A DNA stretch of 64,000 bases from Pedobacter planticolens (GCF_014172375.1 NZ_WNXD01000002.1:496001-560000); one strand, 5' to 3'; counted from the stretch's first letter, positions 50,340-60,908 are shown. Notes: generated by a model not told the origin, from the sequence alone. A program made the numbers and translations.

Positions 50340-50413
50340 CGGGCCGGACGGGACTCGAACCCGCGACCTCCGCCGTGACAGGGCGGCATTCTAACCAGCT
50401 GAACTACCGGCCC
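50340..50413 (-). tRNA. tRNA-Asp (anticodon GTC)
   Basis: On the minus strand the 74-nt sequence folds into a full cloverleaf: acceptor GGGCCGG/CCGGCCC, D-arm GTTCAGCTGGTTAGAAT, anticodon stem CCGCC/GGCGG with loop CTGTCAC (anticodon GTC), and T-arm GCGGGTTCGAGTCCCGT. Discriminator is G. The 3' CCA is not encoded. Standard for tRNA-Asp. Confidence 0.97.
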
Positions 50414-50506
50414 GTTTCCCAAAACAAAATCACTTTCGGATTGGGATTGCAAATATAGCGTCTTTAATTTATTTTACAACAAAAAAGTTAAAATAATTGT
50501 AACTCA

Positions 50507-51580
50507 TTAAATTACAGCACCTTCTTTCATCTTTTCTGCGTTCTCTGCAAACTGTAATGCATCAATCAACTCCTGCACACCACCATCCATTACGCCATTT
50601 AGGTTATATAAGGTCAAACCAATGCGATGATCGGTCACTCTTCCCTGTGGGTAATTATACGTTCTAATCTTAGCAGATCTATCTCCTGTAGATACCATCG
50701 TCTTACGTCTAGCAGCAATATCACCATTCTTTTTCTGCAATTCGATGTCATATAATTTACTACGCAACATCTCCATTGCAATTACACGGTTACCCAATTG
50801 CGATCTATCTTGCTGACAAACTACTACTATTCCAGATGGTTTATGCGTTAATTGCACTTTAGTTTCAACCTTATTTACATTTTGACCACCAGCACCACCA
50901 GAACGAGATGTATGTAATTCAATATCTGCCGGATTAATGTACAAATCAATTTCTTCAGCCTCTGGCAAAACAGCAACAGATGCCGCCGATGTATGCACTC
51001 GGCCTTGTGTTTCTGTATCAGGCACACGTTGTACGCGATGTACTCCCGATTCATATTTCAATTGTCCGTACACATCCTCTCCGCTCACCTTTAAAATCAC
51101 CTCTTTATATCCACCTGCAGTACCTTCAGTTACATCAACAGTTTCAACTTTCCAACCTTTAGTATCAAAATAACGGCTATACATTCTATATAAATCGCCA
51201 GCAAATAACGCTGCTTCATCACCACCAGTTCCGCCTCTAATCTCAAAAACTGCATTTTTAGCATCTTCAGGATCTTTTGGTATCAACATCAAACGGATGT
51301 CTTCTTCCATTTTTTCTTGTTGTGCCAATAATAAATCCAACTCCTCTTTCGCCATCTCACGCATCTCCTGATCTTTCTCAGTGCTCAAAATCTCCTTGTT
51401 GGCATCAATATTACTCATTACATTTTTGTAGATTTTATATTCATCCACAATCTTGCCCAAGTCCTTATATTCCTTATTTAAAGCAGCAAAACGCTTCATA
51501 TCCTGTATCGTATCCGGATTGCTCAATTGCTCTTCTACATCTTCCCAACGCAACTTTATCGCTTCTAATTTCTCTAACAT
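50507..51580 (-). CDS. prfA: Peptide chain release factor 1
   Basis: The 357-residue factor has the GGQ peptidyl-hydrolysis motif in [20 protein letters not shown] (about 225-244) and the central decoding domain region [23 protein letters not shown]. The PxT-type tripeptide region typical of RF1 lies near PDTETQGR. N-terminal helices precede it ([21 protein letters not shown]). It reads UAA and UAG in the ribosomal A site. It is encoded just upstream of tRNA-Asp on the same strand. Confidence 0.97.
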   Translation of the reverse strand: MLEKLEAIKLRWEDVEEQLSNPDTIQDMKRFAALNKEYKDLGKIVDEYKIYKNVMSNIDANKEILSTEKDQEMREMAKEELDLLLAQQEKMEEDIRLMLIPKDPEDAKNAVFEIRGGTGGDEAALFAGDLYRMYSRYFDTKGWKVETVDVTEGTAGGYKEVILKVSGEDVYGQLKYESGVHRVQRVPDTETQGRVHTSAASVAVLPEAEEIDLYINPADIELHTSRSGGAGGQNVNKVETKVQLTHKPSGIVVVCQQDRSQLGNRVIAMEMLRSKLYDIELQKKNGDIAARRKTMVSTGDRSAKIRTYNYPQGRVTDHRIGLTLYNLNGVMDGGVQELIDALQFAENAEKMKEGAVI

Positions 51581-51781
51581 AGTTTTAAATTCTTTTGAAA
51601 ATATGCTTCGCTACACAAAACAAAGCAAGTCCCGCTTTACGTTTAAAATTTTCAGAAAAAGAAAATTCCACTTCAATCGGGTTTATTTAACACAAACCTG
51701 TGCAATAAAGATGCAAAAATACGAATTAAAGCTTAAAGCAGAAAGACCAAAGCCAAAGAGAGTTTGGAGTTAGCCAATGAA

Positions 51782-52531
51782 CTATTGAACCGAATTATAA
51801 TATTCAAGTTTCAAATCTTCTCCATCAAAAATGCCGTACGAATTGTAATTAATCCACTCGCCAATATTCACATAGCGACTATTCGCATTCAATTGAATAT
51901 CTAAAGGCAAGTGCCGATGTCCAAAAATGAAATAATCAAAATGCTCTTTTTCTAATTGTTCTTTGGCAAAAATAGCAAGCCATTCATTTTCATCACCTAA
52001 AAACACTTCTTTTTTATTGCTAGCAACTCTGCTATTTCCCGACCATCCATTTGCAATAAACAATCCAATACGCGGTGGCAAAACAGAAAATAACCACTGA
52101 CAAAATCGGTTTCTGAAAACTTTTCTTAGGAATTTATATTTCGCATCTCCTGGGCCTAATCCATCTCCATGATGCAAATAAAATTTCTTTCCACTTCGTT
52201 CAATACTTAATTCATCACTAATAATTTCGATGCCGATTTCTTTCGTAAAATAATCATTCACCCACATATCGTGATTTCCTTTAAAGAAATAGATTTTTAT
52301 ACCAGCATCGGCCATTTGAGCCAATTTACCCTGCAAACGAATAAATCCCTTCGGGATAACCGTACCGTATTCGAACCAAAAATCAAAAACATCGCCCATT
52401 AAGAAGAGTTCTCCACATGTTGGCTCAATAAAGTTTAACCAACTTACAATGCGTTCTTCACGTTTACGACTCTCCTTATAATTAGGTGCGCCTAAATGGA
52501 AATCAGAAGCGAAATATATGTTTTTATCCAT
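51782..52531 (-). CDS. lpxH: UDP-2,3-diacylglucosamine diphosphatase (LpxH-like)
   Basis: The 249-residue metallophosphoesterase has all five metal motifs: ASDFHLG (8-14), GDVFDFW near 46, KGNHD near 99, LHHGDG near 134 and FGHRHLP near 208. The WFEYGTVIPKG segment and the HDMWVNDYF cap fit LpxH rather than a general phosphodiesterase. It cleaves UDP-diacylglucosamine to lipid X in lipid A synthesis, at the cytosolic face of the inner membrane. Single gene. Confidence 0.88.
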   Translation of the reverse strand: MDKNIYFASDFHLGAPNYKESRKREERIVSWLNFIEPTCGELFLMGDVFDFWFEYGTVIPKGFIRLQGKLAQMADAGIKIYFFKGNHDMWVNDYFTKEIGIEIISDELSIERSGKKFYLHHGDGLGPGDAKYKFLRKVFRNRFCQWLFSVLPPRIGLFIANGWSGNSRVASNKKEVFLGDENEWLAIFAKEQLEKEHFDYFIFGHRHLPLDIQLNANSRYVNIGEWINYNSYGIFDGEDLKLEYYNSVQ

Positions 52532-52715
52532 GTATAGTTCAAAGGTAGCGGAAAATGATTAATTTTTAGCATCTTACAATTTGGGTGTTATCTGCCGAAA
52601 CAAAATATTGTTCTGATTTTATCGCGAATAACATCCATACCAATTAAAAACTACTGAATTTGTAGATTTTAATTAAAATAATTTGGAACATATCTAAATA
52701 GTGTTTGTGATTTTG

Positions 52716-52723
52716 TAACTTTG
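52716..52723 (+). promoter_or_regulatory. -7 box of the FNR-ferredoxin operon
   Basis: TAACTTTG is a full TAnnTTTG match 16 nt before the ATG at 52740. TTTG motifs upstream (52682, 52704) are not at the usual spacing. Confidence 0.5.
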
Positions 52724-52739
52724 CCTCAAATTTTAATAC

Positions 52740-53750
52740 ATGATTTCTACTGATATAGCCATTATTGGCGCCGGACCTGTAGGTTTATTTGCCATTTTTG
52801 AAGCCGGATTATTAAAAATGCGTTGTCATCTTGTTGATTACTTACCTCAAGTTGGTGGTCAGCTTTCAGAAATTTATCCAAAAAAACCTATATATGATAT
52901 TCCAGGATATCCAACTGTGTTGGCTCAAGAATTAATTGATAATTTGGTAGAGCAAGCTAAACCATTTCATCCAGGTTATACCTTGGGCGAAAGAATTGAA
53001 GGTTTAGAAAAACGCGGCGAAGCAGATTTTGTATTAACCACTAACATGGGTACCATTATCGAAGCCAAAGTTGTTGTTATTGCTGGTGGATTAGGCTGTT
53101 TTGAGCCTCGTAAACCTGCTGTGGCTGGCTTAGAGCAATTCGAAAATGGAAGAGGCGTAAATTACATGATTTTAGATCCTGAGAAATATCGTGGTCAAAA
53201 AATGGTAATTGCAGGTGGTGGTGATTCTGCTTTAGATTGGACGATCTTCTTAGCAGATATATGTTCTGAACTAACGTTAATCCACCGTAGTGAAAGTTTC
53301 CGTGGCGCACCCGATTCGGTAGCCAAAGTAATGGAATTGGCAGAAAGCGGAAAGATTAACTTGGTTTTAAACAGTAATTTAAATTCAGTTACTGGTAATG
53401 GCAAATTAGAAAATGTAGAGGTAATACATAATCGTACTATGGAAACTACTTCTTTCGAAGCTGATCATTTGATCCCACTGTTTGGTTTAAGCCCTAAATT
53501 AGGCCCTATAGAGCAATGGAATTTGAATATAAGTAAAAGTGCTATTGAAGTAAATACCGACGACTACTCGACTAATATCCCTGGGATTTATGCCATTGGC
53601 GATATTAATACATATACCAATAAATTAAAATTAATTTTATGTGGTTTTCACGAAGCTGCATTAATGAGCCATAGTGCTTATCAGTATATGAACCCAGGTA
53701 TTAAATATACTATGAAATATACTACTGTTAATGGTGTAACTGAATTTTAA
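52740..53750 (+). CDS. Ferredoxin-NADP reductase (thioredoxin-reductase-like type)
   Basis: The 336-residue flavoprotein has an FAD motif IIGAGPVGLFAIFEAG (8-23), the GGQLSEIYPKKPIYDIPGYP block characteristic of this FNR class, an NADPH motif IAGGGDSALDW near 158, and the second FAD motif GIYAIGDINTY near 285. The redox CxxC of thioredoxin reductase is absent, which supports FNR type 2 (YumC-like). A [2Fe-2S] ferredoxin gene follows after 2 nt, very likely its redox partner. Confidence 0.93.
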   Translation: MISTDIAIIGAGPVGLFAIFEAGLLKMRCHLVDYLPQVGGQLSEIYPKKPIYDIPGYPTVLAQELIDNLVEQAKPFHPGYTLGERIEGLEKRGEADFVLTTNMGTIIEAKVVVIAGGLGCFEPRKPAVAGLEQFENGRGVNYMILDPEKYRGQKMVIAGGGDSALDWTIFLADICSELTLIHRSESFRGAPDSVAKVMELAESGKINLVLNSNLNSVTGNGKLENVEVIHNRTMETTSFEADHLIPLFGLSPKLGPIEQWNLNISKSAIEVNTDDYSTNIPGIYAIGDINTYTNKLKLILCGFHEAALMSHSAYQYMNPGIKYTMKYTTVNGVTEF

Positions 53751-53752
53751 GC

Positions 53753-54082
53753 ATGGAAGCAAACGACATTTCTATACAAGTTGAAGACCGCGAAGGTAAT
53801 ATTAGTGAACTAATCGCTCCAACTGATATGGGCTTAAGCCTAATGGAGTTTTTAAAAGCTAGCGAATACGATATCTTAGCTACTTGCGGTGGTATGGCAT
53901 TATGCGCAACTTGTTGTGTAGACGTAATGGAAGGTGAAGAAAAGCTCAACGAAATGAGCGATGATGAGTATGCAATGCTAGATACTTTACCAGATTTATT
54001 GCCTAATTCCAGGCTTGCTTGTCAATTACAATTAAACCCATCTATGGACGGGCTTAAAGTAAGGTTACATGCTATGGACTAA
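53753..54082 (+). CDS. [2Fe-2S] ferredoxin
   Basis: The 109-residue protein has the adrenodoxin/ISC-type cluster motif CGGMALCATCC (ligands C-x5-C-x2-C, about residues 44-53) and the fourth Cys in RLACQLQL near 86. The acidic EEKLNEMSDDEYAMLD between them is the usual partner-binding helix. It starts 2 nt after the reductase gene and is followed by a strong terminator, so the pair forms a two-gene operon for electron transfer from NADPH. Confidence 0.95.
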   Translation: MEANDISIQVEDREGNISELIAPTDMGLSLMEFLKASEYDILATCGGMALCATCCVDVMEGEEKLNEMSDDEYAMLDTLPDLLPNSRLACQLQLNPSMDGLKVRLHAMD

Positions 54083-54104
54083 ACTATAAGATATTTATAA
54101 AAAT

Positions 54105-54137
54105 TAAAAAGGGGGCATTTAAAATGCCCCCTTTTTT
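54105..54137 (+). terminator. Terminator after the ferredoxin gene
   Basis: GGGGGCATTT and AAATGCCCCC (with flanking A- and T-runs) form a perfect stem right after the ferredoxin stop codon. Nearly no loop remains, but the stem opens easily at its A/T tip. Confidence 0.9.
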
Positions 54138-54213
54138 GCTCATTATTTTTTACGTGGTAAAACGACCCTACCCTAAAAATCATCGTTTCATTTATTAAGT
54201 TGAGCTGGCAAAT

Positions 54214-54245
54214 AAAAAAGGCGGGCTCATTGAGCCCGCCTTTTT
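54214..54245 (-). terminator. Terminator after susD-like gene
   Basis: GGCGGGCTCA (54220-54229) pairs with TGAGCCCGCC (54231-54240) with A-run upstream and T-run downstream, usable in both directions. It lies 19 nt past the susD stop. Confidence 0.9.
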
Positions 54246-54263
54246 ATACTATATTAAAACCAA

Positions 54264-55781
54264 TTATGGTTTATCCCACCATACACGGGTACTTAATTCA
54301 TCTGGTCCTTGACTTGCAACTACAGCTAAATAATTTGTTTTATTTAAACTAGGTTCATCTGCAGTGTAGCATAATCTTCTAGGAATTTGACCACCTAGAT
54401 TTTGAGGATTTGGTGACGGAGATAACGTAGGGAAACCAGTTCTTCTCCAATCTGCCCATGCTTCAAAGCCATAACCTTCATAGTTTGCTACCCATTTTTG
54501 GGTAATAATTTGTTTTACAGCATTTGCAGGATCATAAGCGATACCCACCTGTGCAAGATAAGTAGCAATTGCTGGTGCTGCAGCGCCATGTTGTGATAAA
54601 GATGCAGTTACACCATCATTATAATTAAGTGCAGCATTAACATCATCAGGAACACCTGTTATCCATCCTAACTTATAGGCTTCAGCAATAGCAAACTTAG
54701 TTTCAGCATAGGTAAATATAGTAACAACTGAATTTTGTTGTCTAAACTTTGTTCCAAAAGCAGAAACTGATCCAGCTGCAAAAACCCCTGCTGTATTAAA
54801 ACCACCAATAGAATATGCTGATGCTGCTGCTTGTGTTATACCAAAAGGCATACCAACATAAGGACCAGTATTAACTCCATTAACTAAAGGAGCTGTTCTC
54901 TCTGCATACACACCTAAACGAGGATCAGAGTTTGTTTGCAAATAATCTAATAACGTTTTGCTAATTGTAAAATCATAACGTTTTGCAACATTATAATTGT
55001 TGTACATATTGTTCTCATTAGCTGATTCTGCAAGGTAAGGGTAAGAAACATTATCTGCATTAGAAGCTAATACACCAGCAGCTAATGCTAAATTAAATTC
55101 AGTTTTACCTGTTGCTGGATCAACTTTTGACAAACGAAGTGCCATATTTAATCTGATCTGGTTTGCAAATTTTTTCCATTTCGCAACAGATCCACCAAAA
55201 AGAAAATCCCCTTTTAATACAGTCGTTGCATCAAACTGTGCGCTAGCTTCTTTCAATTCTTTAAACAAATCTGTATAAATAGCTTGTTGTTTATCAAATT
55301 TAGGTGTTGCTTTTGATAACCCTTGTAAAGCCTCCGAATAAGGAATATCACCCCAACGATCTGTCATGCTTTGAAAAAAGAATGCTTTCAAAATACGAGC
55401 AGCAGCAATTTGATTTGCATTTGTACCGTTTCCAATTACATTTGGTGCAGCTTTAGTGGCTGCGTCGGTATTAAGCTTAATGATTAAAGCTAAATCCTGT
55501 AAAGGGTTACTATAGGTACCAGCGTAACTATATATTTTAAGGTTATAACGAGATTCAGAAGTGTAAAGTGTTTCAGAATTTTGCTGAGTAAACATTCTTC
55601 CCGTTAATGAACTTACAACACCTGCCATATTTCTCTCTGCATTAGTAAAAAGCAAATTGGTTTGTGGTTGTGATGGTGAGTTTTCGCTGACGTTAAGGTC
55701 CCCAAAATCTCCTGGTTTACAGCCTATAACAAATAATGTTAATGCTGCAAAACTTATATATTTTAAAAAATTTCTTTTCAT
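54264..55781 (-). CDS. SusD/RagB family nutrient-binding lipoprotein
   Basis: The 505-residue surface lipoprotein has a lipobox in LFVIGC (Cys at about 21) followed by KPGDFGDLNVSENSP, as in SusD-like_2 proteins. TPR-like helical parts include RILKAFFFQSMTDRWGDIPYSEAL near 130-153 and FANQIRLNMALRLSKVDP near 210. The C-terminus holds ITQKWVANYEGYGFEAWADWRRTGFP, a family hallmark. It caps the SusC channel and binds an oligosaccharide, peptide or other nutrient. It is encoded 11 nt after susC. No glycosidase or regulator is adjacent, so the substrate is open. Confidence 0.95.
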   Translation of the reverse strand: MKRNFLKYISFAALTLFVIGCKPGDFGDLNVSENSPSQPQTNLLFTNAERNMAGVVSSLTGRMFTQQNSETLYTSESRYNLKIYSYAGTYSNPLQDLALIIKLNTDAATKAAPNVIGNGTNANQIAAARILKAFFFQSMTDRWGDIPYSEALQGLSKATPKFDKQQAIYTDLFKELKEASAQFDATTVLKGDFLFGGSVAKWKKFANQIRLNMALRLSKVDPATGKTEFNLALAAGVLASNADNVSYPYLAESANENNMYNNYNVAKRYDFTISKTLLDYLQTNSDPRLGVYAERTAPLVNGVNTGPYVGMPFGITQAAASAYSIGGFNTAGVFAAGSVSAFGTKFRQQNSVVTIFTYAETKFAIAEAYKLGWITGVPDDVNAALNYNDGVTASLSQHGAAAPAIATYLAQVGIAYDPANAVKQIITQKWVANYEGYGFEAWADWRRTGFPTLSPSPNPQNLGGQIPRRLCYTADEPSLNKTNYLAVVASQGPDELSTRVWWDKP

Positions 55782-55792
55782 TTTACTTAAAT

Positions 55793-58700
55793 TTAGAATG
55801 TGATTTTCAAATTAAGACCTATTGTTCTTGTTCCAGGCAACTGACCACCTTCATTCCAGTTACCAGCCGACTCAGATGGATCAATACCAGGTACTGCGGT
55901 ATAGATTAACCATGGATTACGGGCAACTAAAGTTAATGATGCTCTTTGTGCTTTAAATCTAGAAACTAGTTTAGATGGCAAATTATAGCCTATAGATACC
56001 TCTCTTAATTTAAAGTAAGTTGCTCTATATGTTTGTTCTTCCCAAGCATAAGGAATATAACCTTCATAATAATCTTGAGGATCCACATACGTTGTATTTG
56101 GTTTACCATCAGATGCACGAACACCTGGAATTAAGATACCACCACCAGCTGATACAGCATCTCTTTTAGGTTTTCCTTTATCATTCAAACCAGCAGTTTC
56201 TGGCGATAAACCAGAACCCATCATATTACCCTTTGTTACAGAGAATAATTTACCACCTATTTGGAAATCCATTGAAAATCCTGCAGTAAAACCTTTGTAA
56301 TTGAAGTTAGATGTTAAACCACCTGTTAAATCAGGAACAAAACTACCTAAATGATGACCTTCTTCAAGAATAGGGAAACCATCATCATCAATTAACTGAT
56401 TACCTGCGGCATCCTTTTTAATCCCACCAGTAACGATATCTCCAAAAGCTTGACCAACTCTACGCTCAACTCTGATTCTAGGAGTACCAGTGTAACCGAA
56501 TGAACCAAAATCAAAATTATCCAATCCAGGATATAATGAAACTATTTTGTTTTTAGCAGTTGCAAAATTCGCATTCAAATCCCAGCTAAAACTACTTGTT
56601 TTAATTGGTGTGCCACCAAGTGTAAATTCATATCCTTTTGAAGTAATTTCACCCGCATTAATTAAAGCAGAAGTGAAACCAGTTGTAGAAGGAAGTGTAA
56701 CAGAGATAATTTGATCTGTAGATTTACGGTTATAATAGTTAGCACTAAATGATAATCTATTTTTAAGGAACTTTAAATCTACACCTACCTCTACAGCATC
56801 AGAAAGCGCTGGTTTTAAATTTAAATTAGGAATTCTGTCTGGTGTTGTTAATGCAGGAGTTGTTCCCCAAAATCCAGCAGAGTTATAAGTCTGATAAATA
56901 TTTAATGCACCAATATCAGAACCAGTACGTCCGAATGATGTTGATACTTTACCAAAGCTTAAAACATCATTTTTAGGTAACAAATCTGTAAACACAAATG
57001 CTAATGAAGCACCACCGTATAAATAAGAATTATTAGCGTCTGGCAATGATGAAGACCAGTCGTTACGAATGTTTAAATCTAAGAATAAGTAATTTTTATA
57101 GTTTGTTGATACAAAACCATAAACACTTCTAACTTTTTTGTCAAAGAAATTGCTATTTAAGGTCGGTCTATCTTTAGAAGCTGCAAGATTATAGTAATCA
57201 GGAACTGTAAAGCCACCCACAGTATTACCAGAGATGTCTTCATCACGATTTACACGCAATTCTCCGTATGCAGATGCACTAAAGTTAAAATCACCAAATT
57301 GTTTTTTATAACCTAAATCAACCACATAGTTATTTTCTCTAGAGCGAGACTGAGAATTAGCGTATCTTTCTAAAACTAATGTTCTAGATGCAATTCTCGA
57401 TTCGCCACGAGCACTTGCATAAGTACCTTTGGCAGTAAAATCCAAAGTTAGTTCTGGCAATATATTATACGAAGCCATTATTGAACCAAATGCTCTTGTG
57501 CTATTATTAAGAGCCGTGTTTTCATAAGCCTCAGTATAAGGGTTGTCCCAATACTTAGGCGCTGCGTTTCTTGGGTTCGTAATATTCCAAGAAGTGAAAG
57601 TTCCATCTGGGTTTTTGTAAGCTTTTAGCTTCTCTATATTTACATCTCTATGAAACCATTGATTGAAAGATCCTGCTGTTTGAGTTCCATAACCCTCAGC
57701 TGGGCGATTAAAATAATTAATTACATTGTAATTAAAGTTACCTGTTAGTTTTAATTTTGCGATTGGTTTAAATTCACCGTTAAAACTAAATCTATTTTGA
57801 TCTGCTTTAGTGTTTGGCGATACACCTGTACGGTTTATGTTTGTATAAGAAACCCTAGCATTAAATTTTTCTGATGATTGAGAGAAAGCAATATTACTGT
57901 TGTTTTCAATACCAGTTTCATAAAAATCTCTAATGTTATTTGGCTGAGCAACATAAGGTACTTGTGTAGCATATTGAGGATCAAACTTATTCCATGAGTA
58001 AAAAGGAGCATAAGGTAGACCATCAAATTTTGGACCCCAACTTTCATCTGTTTGAAAATCGTGCCATCTAGCGCCATTCATTGCAGCTAAAGCAGGCGCA
58101 TCTGTTGCAGCGTTATACACAAATGTATTCCATGCTTGAGTACCACCACCACCATATTCATTTTGATATTCTGGTAAAGTTGCTACGCTTTCAAAAGTTG
58201 TGCTGTGATTTACATCAATACCAAACCCTTTTTTACTAGCCGTTTTAGATTTAACTACTACTACACCAGCATCACCACGTTGACCGTATAATGATGTTGC
58301 AGCTGGGCCTTTTAGAACTGTTACCTCTTCAACGTCATCCATATTTATACTAGTTGATGGAACAACAATTCCGTCAACAACGAACAAAGGATCACGACCT
58401 CCATCTATACTACTAATACCCCTAATGCGAATAGCAGCAGTACCGAAACGAGCACCCGATCCACCCAAGATCTGAACACCAGCAACTTTCCCAGCTAATG
58501 CAGAGTTCAAGTCAGGTTGTTTTGTTTGAGTTAAATCGTCTGCTTTTACAGTTTGTTGTGCAGTACCCAAAGATCTTTGAGTTCTAGCCACACCTAGTGC
58601 TGATGTAACCACAACCTCGCTTAATGTTTTAGTATCAGGCACTAGATTTACAGTTACAACACCATTAGCAGGAATTGCTCGCTCTACTTGAGTAAAGCCT

Positions 58701-58930
58701 AAATAAGAAATTAATAACGTTTTTGCATTTGCAGGAACTCTTAATGAGAACTTGCCATCTGCTCCTGTTGCTACACTAGTAGCGGGAGCCTCTTTTACTT
58801 TTACGGATGCCCCAGGGATTGGGAGACCGTCTTCACTTGATGTTACAGTACCTGATATTGTACGTTCTTGAGCAAACGCACTTACAGTTACAGTAAGCAA
58901 GATGAATAAACTTAGTACAAGTTTTTTCAT
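55793..58930 (-). CDS. SusC/RagA family TonB-linked outer-membrane transporter
   Basis: The 1045-residue receptor has a signal peptide ending near SAFAQE (22), a carboxypeptidase-D-like regulatory domain (TISGTVTSSEDGLPIPGASV, about 24-100), and a TonB-box-like region before the plug. The plug contains ILGGSGARFGTAAIRIRGISS, DGIVVPSTSIN and VTVLKGPAATSLYGQRG. A long 22-strand barrel follows, ending GLNLKITF. No STN domain is present, so it probably does not signal to an anti-sigma factor. With SusD it forms a lid-and-barrel importer energised by TonB-ExbBD. Confidence 0.96.
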   Translation of the reverse strand: MKKLVLSLFILLTVTVSAFAQERTISGTVTSSEDGLPIPGASVKVKEAPATSVATGADGKFSLRVPANAKTLLISYLGFTQVERAIPANGVVTVNLVPDTKTLSEVVVTSALGVARTQRSLGTAQQTVKADDLTQTKQPDLNSALAGKVAGVQILGGSGARFGTAAIRIRGISSIDGGRDPLFVVDGIVVPSTSINMDDVEEVTVLKGPAATSLYGQRGDAGVVVVKSKTASKKGFGIDVNHSTTFESVATLPEYQNEYGGGGTQAWNTFVYNAATDAPALAAMNGARWHDFQTDESWGPKFDGLPYAPFYSWNKFDPQYATQVPYVAQPNNIRDFYETGIENNSNIAFSQSSEKFNARVSYTNINRTGVSPNTKADQNRFSFNGEFKPIAKLKLTGNFNYNVINYFNRPAEGYGTQTAGSFNQWFHRDVNIEKLKAYKNPDGTFTSWNITNPRNAAPKYWDNPYTEAYENTALNNSTRAFGSIMASYNILPELTLDFTAKGTYASARGESRIASRTLVLERYANSQSRSRENNYVVDLGYKKQFGDFNFSASAYGELRVNRDEDISGNTVGGFTVPDYYNLAASKDRPTLNSNFFDKKVRSVYGFVSTNYKNYLFLDLNIRNDWSSSLPDANNSYLYGGASLAFVFTDLLPKNDVLSFGKVSTSFGRTGSDIGALNIYQTYNSAGFWGTTPALTTPDRIPNLNLKPALSDAVEVGVDLKFLKNRLSFSANYYNRKSTDQIISVTLPSTTGFTSALINAGEITSKGYEFTLGGTPIKTSSFSWDLNANFATAKNKIVSLYPGLDNFDFGSFGYTGTPRIRVERRVGQAFGDIVTGGIKKDAAGNQLIDDDGFPILEEGHHLGSFVPDLTGGLTSNFNYKGFTAGFSMDFQIGGKLFSVTKGNMMGSGLSPETAGLNDKGKPKRDAVSAGGGILIPGVRASDGKPNTTYVDPQDYYEGYIPYAWEEQTYRATYFKLREVSIGYNLPSKLVSRFKAQRASLTLVARNPWLIYTAVPGIDPSESAGNWNEGGQLPGTRTIGLNLKITF

Positions 58931-59156
58931 AAATTAATAAATTTAGGTTAGTTAATAGTTAATTAATCCCTAAATATGAGTAAAAGTATATATGAATCAA
59001 AATTTTAAAGCATTAAATTAATTGATTTAAAACACAACCAACTGATAATTAGATGTTTAAATTTTAACACTTTTTAACACTTTCAGGAGTAACATTTGAG
59101 AATTTGAGAATTTCAAATTAAATCGCAAACAACGTAAAACATAGTTAATCAAGATT

Positions 59157-60848
59157 TTAATTCTCTGATGTTAAGGATTTTAATGGGCTTCCAATTGTTT
59201 TAAATGCTCCGTCTCCTTTAAGAATAGCAAGCATTTGTGAATGATTATTAAACAACGTTTTGGCTTGCACTATTTCTTTATCATATTGAAATGCTTGCTC
59301 AATTTTTCCTTTCTCGAAATAATAGCGACTAATAATTTGTGTTTCTAGCACTCTTTTAATTTCTGCTTTATGTGTTATTAAATCAGTTTTTTTAGCGCTT
59401 AACATTTTAGATTTCAATTCTTCTAAATCTGCCTTTACTGCTACGAGCTTATTTTCGTTTTCTGCTTCTGTTCTTAAATCAGATAATAAACGCTCAGTAC
59501 GTGAAGTGTAACTATAGTCTTTATCGGCTAATGAGTTAACAAATTGAGTATAATCTACATCACTTAGCTGAAAGGTTTTAACATTAGTTATTTCTTTGTT
59601 TGTTTTTTTATAGCTGTTGGCATAATCAAACAAAAGATTTTTATTGATTAGTGAAATAGTGATGGGGCTAAATTTCGTCGGTTCTACAAATACATCTGGA
59701 TAAACTCCATTACCATTATACACAGTTCTACCAGCCCTTGTATCATAGGCTTTCATTACAGAATCTGCAAATTTCTCAGCCTCGCCATTCTTGTCTTTAT
59801 GTGAATAATCCAATGCCTGAATGCATCGCCCAGATGGCGTATAATATTTCGCAACTGTTACCTTAACCAAACTATTGTATGGGAGATTAAAGGTTTGCTG
59901 CACCAGACCTTTGCCATAACTGCGTTGGCCAATAATAATTGCTCTATCTAAATCTTGTAATGCACCTGCTACAATTTCTGACGCTGAGGCTGATGAACCA
60001 TTTACTAAAACAATTAAAGGGACTTGTGGAGAAACAGGTTGATTTACAGTTTTATATGCGATTGTTTTTTCGGGATTTCTTCCTTTTTGAGTAACTACTA
60101 AAATGTTTTTATCTACAAACAGGTTTACAATTTTAACAGCTTCTTGTAAAATACCTCCACCATTATTGCGCAAATCCAATATAATACCTTTGGGTTTTTC
60201 TTTATTGATATTTTCTAAAGCAGTCGCGACTTCCTGACCAGAGTTTTCTAAAAATTTATCTAATCGGATATAGCCTATTTGATTATCTAAAATGCCTGAG
60301 TAGGATACGTTTGGTTGTTTAATCTCTTCTCTAATAATAGTTTTATTTAGTACGGCGCCCTCTCTTATAATAACTAAACTTAATGAAGAGCCTTTGGGCC
60401 CACGTAATAATTGACTGATTTGACCTCGATCTTTTCCTTTTGTATCTATCCCATTAATCTTTACAATCTGATCACCTGGTTTAATGCCTTGTTTATTTGC
60501 TGGATTTCCTTCACTTACCTCGTTAACAAAAAGTTTTCCTTCGATAAATAAGGTTCCTGCACCTATACCACCATACTGCGTGCTAACATACTTTAATTTA
60601 TAATCTTCTATTTCAGATTCTGGAATATACTCGGTGTAAGGATCAAGGCCTTCTAACATCGCATCAATGCCAGTGCGCATTAAACCTGTAGGGTTTGTTT
60701 CTTCTACATAGTTGATATTGATCTCTTTGTAGAGCGAGGCAAAAACATCTAAGTTTTTAGATACAAGAAATAAATCTTCTTTAAAGGCAAATGTTAACGA
60801 TAACAAGCCAATGGAAAACAATAAGATACCGATTTTAACTTTCTTCAT
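59157..60848 (-). CDS. S41 family C-terminal processing peptidase
   Basis: The 563-residue protein has an N-terminal membrane/signal helix (about 5-22) and a PDZ domain (SEGNPANKQGIKPGDQIVKINGIDT near 113). The S41 protease domain has the catalytic Ser in VNGSSASASEIVAGAL and Lys in YGKGLVQQTF (near 310-320). A helical C-terminal extension of about 180 residues follows. It is a periplasmic CtpA/Prc-like protease that trims or degrades envelope proteins. It is the usual Bacteroidota form and stands alone here. Confidence 0.94.
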   Translation of the reverse strand: MKKVKIGILLFSIGLLSLTFAFKEDLFLVSKNLDVFASLYKEININYVEETNPTGLMRTGIDAMLEGLDPYTEYIPESEIEDYKLKYVSTQYGGIGAGTLFIEGKLFVNEVSEGNPANKQGIKPGDQIVKINGIDTKGKDRGQISQLLRGPKGSSLSLVIIREGAVLNKTIIREEIKQPNVSYSGILDNQIGYIRLDKFLENSGQEVATALENINKEKPKGIILDLRNNGGGILQEAVKIVNLFVDKNILVVTQKGRNPEKTIAYKTVNQPVSPQVPLIVLVNGSSASASEIVAGALQDLDRAIIIGQRSYGKGLVQQTFNLPYNSLVKVTVAKYYTPSGRCIQALDYSHKDKNGEAEKFADSVMKAYDTRAGRTVYNGNGVYPDVFVEPTKFSPITISLINKNLLFDYANSYKKTNKEITNVKTFQLSDVDYTQFVNSLADKDYSYTSRTERLLSDLRTEAENENKLVAVKADLEELKSKMLSAKKTDLITHKAEIKRVLETQIISRYYFEKGKIEQAFQYDKEIVQAKTLFNNHSQMLAILKGDGAFKTIGSPLKSLTSEN

Positions 60849-60908
60849 TTACCCTTTTATTAGTAAAAGTAAACTTACAAAAAAGCGTTATGATTTAAAA
60901 ACGAGATA

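Noticed and set aside
51453..51773. Open frame of 106 codons on the plus strand overlapping the prfA start
   Set aside because: About 40 percent lies antisense to prfA, composition is basic and unlike a folded protein, and the remainder covers the prfA leader. Treated as a shadow.
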